From Nyssa sinensis (taxonomy: Eukaryota > Streptophyta > Magnoliopsida > Cornales > Nyssaceae), in assembly GCA_008638375.1 (NCBI GenBank), contig CM018051.1, forward strand, positions 6,427,835 through 6,491,834: a DNA stretch of 64,000 bases, in the 5' to 3' direction. Within the stretch, counting starts at the first letter, position 1, and each line of letters begins with the position of its first letter. Position numbers and translations under genes: made by a program. The notes beneath the pieces are model-generated. The model was not told the origin of the DNA, made no database searches, and was given only the letters and a program-made list of their open reading frames with translations. This document shows positions 58,190-64,000 of the stretch, piece by piece.

Positions 58190-58990
58190 CACAGGGTCAA
58201 TTTCAAGCACCAAATTTTTTGCCTGTGATGGCGTTGTCACCGGACAACCAGCCACTCAAAACACCCACAAACACACATAGTGTTTAGCACAGCGGAATAG
58301 GAAAGAAGACACCAAAGCATACAGGGAAAAACCCCCAACCTTTTATTCACTAACCCACCGAAATTATGAATACAAAGGAATATGATTCCCGTAGGAATAC
58401 AAGACCACTCTGCTCACACACACAGAGAAACACAACAATGCTCTCAGCCTTGCTCTCTACACTATGCTCTGTCTTCTCCCATCCCATGCTTCCGTGTTAG
58501 CCATCGTTGCCCCCACACGCCTTGGTCTTCTTTAGCCGCATAGGCCACTCGCCCATGGGCGCTTCGAGGAGGTACTCCCCTCTATATATGTCAAAGTACA
58601 ATTTGTCCACCTGACAGGAGTGGATACAACCACTTGCAAAACCAGCTCTTCCCCCTGTGTGCATCTGTCTTGCCAAAGGCAACCCATGCACCAACTATTC
58701 ACAAGCTCAGCTGCACCAACTCTGCACTGTCTAAGTATCCGATACTTAGAATATTTTGACATATCCCAACTCTGGAAAGTCATTCCCATTTCAGAATTTT
58801 ATTCCATCCTTGAATAGCATTCTAAGTCCCGAATGTCTTTCCGCACTTGAATAACATTCCAAGTCTGAATGTTATTCCAAGGCATAGCATGCCTCCCCAT
58901 GCCCATGCCAATGTCACCAAGGCCGGACATGCCTCCCCATGCCCCAAGCCGCCGTGTCAACTTAGTAAGGGTTTAACAAAAAGTCATCAC
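58190..58990. other. Unassigned block, LTR-like composition
   Basis: The sequence breaks the type-A LTR match. It includes 'acagggaaaaacccccaacc' and repeated 'gcatgcctccccatgcc' (58890 and 58930). The first resembles the complement of 'ggtttttccct' motifs seen in plant LTRs. I could not find matching ends or a target duplication. No gene is supported. Confidence 0.3.
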
Positions 58991-59571
58991 TAAGCCTGGG
59001 CAGGTTCAGACCTAACCAGAGGCCTGACCCAGTCCGCCCGATCCGACGGTCCCCTCCCTTCTTCCCCGACTGTCCGACCACCCACAGGGCAATTCCGATC
59101 ACCTTCTCCAGCGCCGATGACCAGACTGCACTACAGGCATTTTTTTTTCTCATTTTTTCAAGGTTTTAAAGCCATTTTTCATTTCTAAACACCCTAAAAC
59201 ACAATTTGGGACCATTTTATAGCATTTTAAGCCTTTAAAACACTTTCAAATTTCAATTTTCCTAAAAATCCACTTTTTGATAAATCTATTTTTCTCCATC
59301 ATTCTTTTCACTGTTTTACTCACAGTTTCTTCCTACGTGTTCCATTTTTCTCATAAAATCTAACTATACAAATATTTCTAAGCTTCATGAAAGTTTATAA
59401 AAAAACCCAGAATAAATTACAGCGAATCAGTTTTTTAGGCTTACCTTCTGTGACTGTTCTTCTCTTCTCTTTTTCTTCCTAAATTCCTATTTTTCTCCTT
59501 GGATTAAGGTTTACACAATTAAAACAAGGCTCATGCAAGTTAAACACGAAAACCCGAAATTGAAATTCACT

Positions 59572-59582
59572 CTCTGATACCA
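59572..59582 (-). promoter_or_regulatory. Initiator tRNA-Met primer-binding site
   Basis: The minus strand reads TGGTATCAGAG, three bases from the TGTCATGACC end of the right-hand LTR (59586). This makes the right LTR the 5' LTR of a minus-strand element. Confidence 0.65.
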
Positions 59583-59585
59583 CTC

Positions 59586-60220
59586 TGTCATGACCCGAAA
59601 TCCACCCTGTGCGGATCTGGCATCGCGACTCCGATCCGACCCAACGGCTTAACTCGACTTTCCCTTTTCACTTTAACTCGAGATTTATATGTGAGCTAGT
59701 TAACATGCAATCAGAAATTAAAGACACAGCGAAAGACTTTATAAAATTTTACATTGATAGTACTAAGGTTCTTTAATTATACAGACTCAAAATTTCAAAA
59801 TATAACTGTCCCCAAGACGCGGAGTGATGGGAGAACATAGGACAAGCACTATACTTTACTATCAAAACATCCCTGCAGTACATCATCTGCAACCACTCTA
59901 CGCCTATTCGGAGTTTCAACCCCTACTTCAAGGTAGGGCATTGTCACCTGCAAAATATTGTGTAGTATCTGATGAGGTATGAAAACTCAGTAAGTAGTCC
60001 TTTACTCTATCAAGGACAAGTCAACATATGGGGGTTCACATGACAATATACACAGTTTATAGTAATACGATAACCAATCAAGATGATACAATATCAACAA
60101 CGATAAGTCATTTTATATAATAATCAACAGTAAGTCACATCACATGATAATGGCAATGACAATGATGACCATGATTATTCAATGAATGCAATGATATGTA
60201 AAATTATTTCCGTGATATGA

Positions 60221-60255
<35 letters not shown>

Positions 60256-63145
60256 TTAGAACTCAGCATACCCTTTTGCAAACAGGTCTCCCTACCTGAC
60301 TTGCTCATGTATACCCAGTCTACCGTAGGACTCAGCATACCCTGTTGCACCCAGATCTCTCTACCTGCGATGCTCATGTATACCCAGCCTACATCCCTTA
60401 GTAGGATCCAGCCATACCCTTTTGCAATCAGAAACTACCGTCTGACTTGCTCATGTAGACCCGACCTACTTTTCATAACAATAACGGTTTGTAGTTATTT
60501 ACTGATGTATGAAATGATCAGGACTCTCGTCCAAAGTATAACTCATGACGATGCAATATTTAAGCATCCGAATCCAACAGTATAATAATCACATGCCCAA
60601 CATAGCATTCAATTCAATAATCTTTACGAACTAGAACAAACATCAATGTAATTTAATAACATTTGATGGCATAACCCAATACAATAATAAAAAGCAACAC
60701 ATGCATAACACAGTTAGGTCTTTGCCACGTATAGAGATTGGATTTTACTTACTTTTTAATAAAATCGAGAAAGTCAGATGTCCTTATCTTTTCCCTTTGA
60801 CGTTCCTGAATATTATGTTTATATCTCTTTCGAATTCCATCCACGTAAACTCAGTGAAATCTCTCTTTTCAGTGAAACGTTTCTGATAATCCCATTGTGA
60901 ATATACACTTTACTCCAACCGCCCATTTTTTGAAAAATTTGCAGTTGAGTGTCACGATCCCTAATCATGTGTCTTATTCCGGCTTTCCACTGATTAACCA
61001 TTCCCTCTTGAGGAATTACGTTTGTTGCCCAACAAATTTTCTTACTTGAATTTCTCCAACAATTCCTTTTAAGTTTATTCCATAAATCATGGCATGCCTA
61101 ATTGAAGTCTCCTATATATTACTGTAACATCAGCATTCAATCGCTCCTGGTTCGACAATCGAATTCTACCAAGCGCTGTACCCATGTTGCCATCTCGCCC
61201 AACTGGATCAACGAACCTCTAAGATCAAAATCAGTCACTCAGGAATTCCTGTATAAACATCAATATTTTACAGAAACTTCACCATTACAACCCAAAGTCC
61301 CGTGACTACCAGCTCTGCTCCTGATTAGCAGAAGCAACCGGCCAACACATATACAGGTGTGCAGGTTTCCCCTATAACACAAACATAATTTTGAAAGACC
61401 AATGGACTGGACTCTCATCTCTTTCAATCTATCCGTCTACTTGTTCTCCAGGTTGCTGCTGTTGCTTGGCCCTTGAAGCCATTCTGTCACTAATTAACCG
61501 ACCCTCAATGCAACAAGTATGGAACATGAGGTGCAGAACTAATGCTCAATTTTTCAGAACAATCGCCATGAACAGCCCCTGTTCTCACTTTCCTTGGCGT
61601 CCCTTCGAACCAAACCGTCCCCTCAATTTTCCATCTAACGATCAGTGCTACACCATCCAGCCAATGGCAGCAACTGCTTCCAACAAGAAATTTGTGCCGC
61701 TACCGCTGCCTCCGTCAAGTCCAACCCACAAAACCGTAACAACTACACATACAATTACGATCTAGATCAGAGTTTCCCACCTGAATCTGCACCGACCTCC
61801 CAACACCATGCATGTCATCGACCTTCAAGCCTGCCGTAACCCCCAGCCGCAACCATCGTCGTCCAACTTAACTCCAGTAGCAGCCCCAAGATCCAACTCA
61901 GCGACCGACGGCGTCACTGAACCTTGCCGAACCAACCATCAAAACTCGAAGTAGAATCCAAACTCAAATCACAATTCAACAGCCCGGCCAGAGTCGACAC
62001 TCCTCTTCCGTCGATCTGCTACACCGCCACACAACCACACCCACATACACACACATCGTTCCTAAATTCATCAACTAAACCCCTGACCGAGACCATCAAA
62101 AGGACCGAATTGCGATCGAACCTCGCCGTCGTCGGCAGTGGCGGAGCTCTGGTCACGAAGAACACAGCAGTCTCCGAACACGGTCGCGACTGGATTAGCA
62201 GATCCATTTTGCTCAATCTCCACCCGACGGTCCGACTTAGCCGTAACGATCCTAACCTCGAATTTCCAGCTCAACGACCAAGCACCGCTGCTGCAATTTC
62301 CTTCAAAAATCTCTGTAACTAAAGCTTCTTGTCCAAGAATTCTGAAGCAATCGCATCGACGACCTCGAACTGGTTTTCGGAAGGTTCAAGACTTGAGTCT
62401 TCGTTAATTTTAAGCCGCAATACACCATCTTGATGCACCGACAGAGAAAGGATCGATGACTTCCCCATTTTTGCTACAATACAGAGATATATAGAGATAT
62501 ACCATTGATCTAGGATTTTCCTCTCACTTCCCTAAATCTGCCGCACCGTCATTCCCACCATAGATATTTATATATGTATAGATATATATATATATATATA
62601 TATATTGATATTTCTGCTGCACCGCTTCACACTTACACGCAACGCACGGCACATATGCACCTGTTACAGCTCCACCATACACATGCCGCATCGCTACACT
62701 CTTCCAAATTCTTCTACCTACTTCCACTGATTTCTAATCCTTTCTTATTTTCCTTTAACTTTATATAACATCATGTATGGCAGCCGTGTATAATATATAT
62801 ATATATATATATAATGTTATTTTATGATGTGCTTATATATAAAAAATCTCAAACTTACTTCACGGCTGCTTCCTTTCCTCTCCTTTTCTCCTTTTTCTTC
62901 CTCTTCTCCTTTTCTCCTCCTGGTTCTCTTCTGCACCCTAAGCCCTCCTAAGTTTCCTTCTGTTTTTTTTTTTCTTTCACGCATGCAAAGCATGCTAGGT
63001 TTATATCATAACCGCCCCTTAATCTCTCCTTCTCTCTCTCCCTCTCACTCATTGAACTTTCCTCTTTCAGCTTCTGTAACCCTCACTCCCCTTCCTTAGT
63101 GTGGAGGTTACCAATATACACATATATATATACATATACAGCCTA

Positions 63146-63189
<44 letters not shown>

Positions 63190-63450
63190 CTATATATACA
63201 TATATATATCTATTTTCCATATATATTCTTTTTTTTTTATTTCTATTTTTGTTTTAGTTGTATTTTATTTTTTATTTTTTTTATTTCGATATTCCTTCTT
63301 GGCTTGCTCGGGCATCGCCCGAGTATCATCCGTACATTCAAAACTATTGAAATTCCAAAATCGTTCATTTCATTCGATATCGTAACATAAAGCCTTATCG
63401 GCTCGAGTTTACATGGTTCACTCGATTACAATTTGGATCAGGGTATTACA
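59586..63450 (-). repeat. Type-B LTR of the 56300-63450 insertion
   Basis: Bases 59586-60790 align closely with the complement of the solo LTR in G2, including 'gcactatactttact', 'tgcaaccac-ctacgcctattcgga' (in part) and the three hairpin repeats (60250-60480). The remainder diverges and includes CT-rich and TA-rich microsatellites (62585-62605, 62793-62814, 63145-63185). No ORF is credible. Confidence 0.65.
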
Positions 63451-63618
63451 ATAACAATATACGTTCCAGGTAACATTGACTCATATATTTGTTCCATCAA
63501 TGAGATTTTGAAATGTACCATAACAATCCACATTTCAGATAACACTAAGTCATATATTTGTTCCATTAATGAGACTTTGAAATGTACCATAACAATCCAC
63601 GTTTCAGCTAACATTGAG

Positions 63619-63625
<7 letters not shown>
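63451..63625. repeat. 69-bp minisatellite
   Basis: Two and a half units are present, each running from 'ataacaat' through 'catatatttgttccat' to 'gaaatgtacc'. The ATAAC target of the adjacent insertion is the start of the first unit. Confidence 0.75.
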
Positions 63626-63661
<36 letters not shown>

Positions 63662-64000
63662 CACACACACACACATATACAAATAATATTACAAATACAA
63701 TCAAAAATCATATCACGTTCCAATTAAATATATTTCATTCCAACAAACGATTCAAAAAAACCTCATTTTTACGTACCATGTTTTATAACAAGTAATGATG
63801 TACATTCTTGTTCGTGTTCTATGTACCATAACAATCCACATTCCAAATAACATTGATTTATGATATACCATAATTTGACTACAGCAATTCAAAGTTACCA
63901 AGGCACAACACGTGGCTCCCAAGAATTCTTCGACATACATATCTTAGTGTAATTGGCTCGTTCAACCAAATAGATATCGACATTTCAAAAGTGAGGGTTT
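63626..64000. other. TA/CA microsatellite and empty-site paralogue
   Basis: A (TA)n-(CA)n tract lies at 63620-63675. Bases 63652-63832 are the paralogue of 56130-56299. The rest holds nothing I recognise. Confidence 0.5.

Larger units (their letters stand above)
56300..63450 (-). mobile_element. 7.15-kb LTR-element insertion with mismatched LTR types
   Basis: It starts TGTCACGACCCG, ends GGGTATTACA, and is flanked by ATAAC (56295-56299 and 63451-63455). The left part (56300 to about 57950, and 58990-59570) matches the type-A LTR in G1, for example 'ttgagtccggaatg-cgaagaaa'. The right part (59586-63450) is a type-B LTR like that in G2. Between them lie a tRNA-Met primer-binding site in minus orientation, a tRNA-like SINE and an unrecognised LTR-like block. 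There are no gag or pol motifs. It may be a chimeric or non-autonomous element, or nested insertions followed by deletion. Confidence 0.6.

Noticed and set aside
61391..62407. Several overlapping plus-strand ORFs of 60-130 codons
   Set aside because: They overlap in different frames inside an LTR, are absent from the related LTR in G2, and have no recognisable domain.
62824..63099. 91-codon hydrophobic ORF
   Set aside because: It is a CT-rich low-complexity tract inside a type-B LTR (Ser, Leu, Phe and Pro runs).
1..64000. CRISPR array, rRNA or organelle insert
   Set aside because: I saw no regularly spaced identical repeats of CRISPR type, no rRNA signatures, and no recognisable plastid or mitochondrial gene.

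Overview
The window is plant nuclear DNA, most likely from a dicot with a large, repeat-rich genome. The evidence is GT-AG split genes, plant-type LTR retrotransposons of the Tat lineage (dual RNase H, antisense extra gene), a copia fragment primed by initiator tRNA-Met, hAT elements with 8-bp target duplications, and abundant AT-rich microsatellites. I see no housekeeping gene, rRNA or true tRNA gene. The species cannot be fixed from the sequence.

Layout. (1) 1-21.7 kb is a patchwork of old segmental duplications. It holds two copies of a small multi-spanning membrane-protein gene that I do not recognise. Copy A (exon 2 at 1064-1516) is frameshifted; copy B (exons 3606-3646 and 5450-5936) is open. 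There is also a copia LTR+gag fragment that supplies copy B's stop codon, two non-autonomous hAT elements, 5'-truncated LINE-like insertions with an empty-site paralogue, a MITE and remnants of Tat elements. (2) 21.7-37.3 kb is a nested stack: a solo LTR, then a full 15.0-kb Tat retrotransposon (G1, minus strand) inserted at its edge, then a 3.6-kb solo LTR inside G1. (3) 37.9-51.8 kb holds another solo LTR and an older 12.8-kb relative of G1 (G2, minus strand), which carries a 2.5-kb solo LTR. (4) 51.8-55.8 kb holds a third membrane-gene copy (E), disabled by a nonsense codon, with a duplicated exon 1. (5) 56.3-63.45 kb is a 7.15-kb insertion bounded by a 5-bp duplication and made of two different LTR types.

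How the parts work together. G1 and G2 each encode, on the minus strand, gag-protease and then reverse transcriptase, two RNase H domains and integrase. Between the integrase and the 3' LTR lies a three-exon gene on the opposite strand with its own TATA box (the putative gypsy-type transposon domain, PF04195 family), and between that gene and the integrase a tandem array. Three points look new or under-described. A stop codon at the same place between protease and RT in both elements sits in the CAA-UUA readthrough context. The tandem arrays are made of small hairpins whose stems vary in a compensatory way. G1 has a second copy of the antisense promoter in front of another ORF. Nearly all lesions in G1 are transitions, as expected from cytosine methylation.
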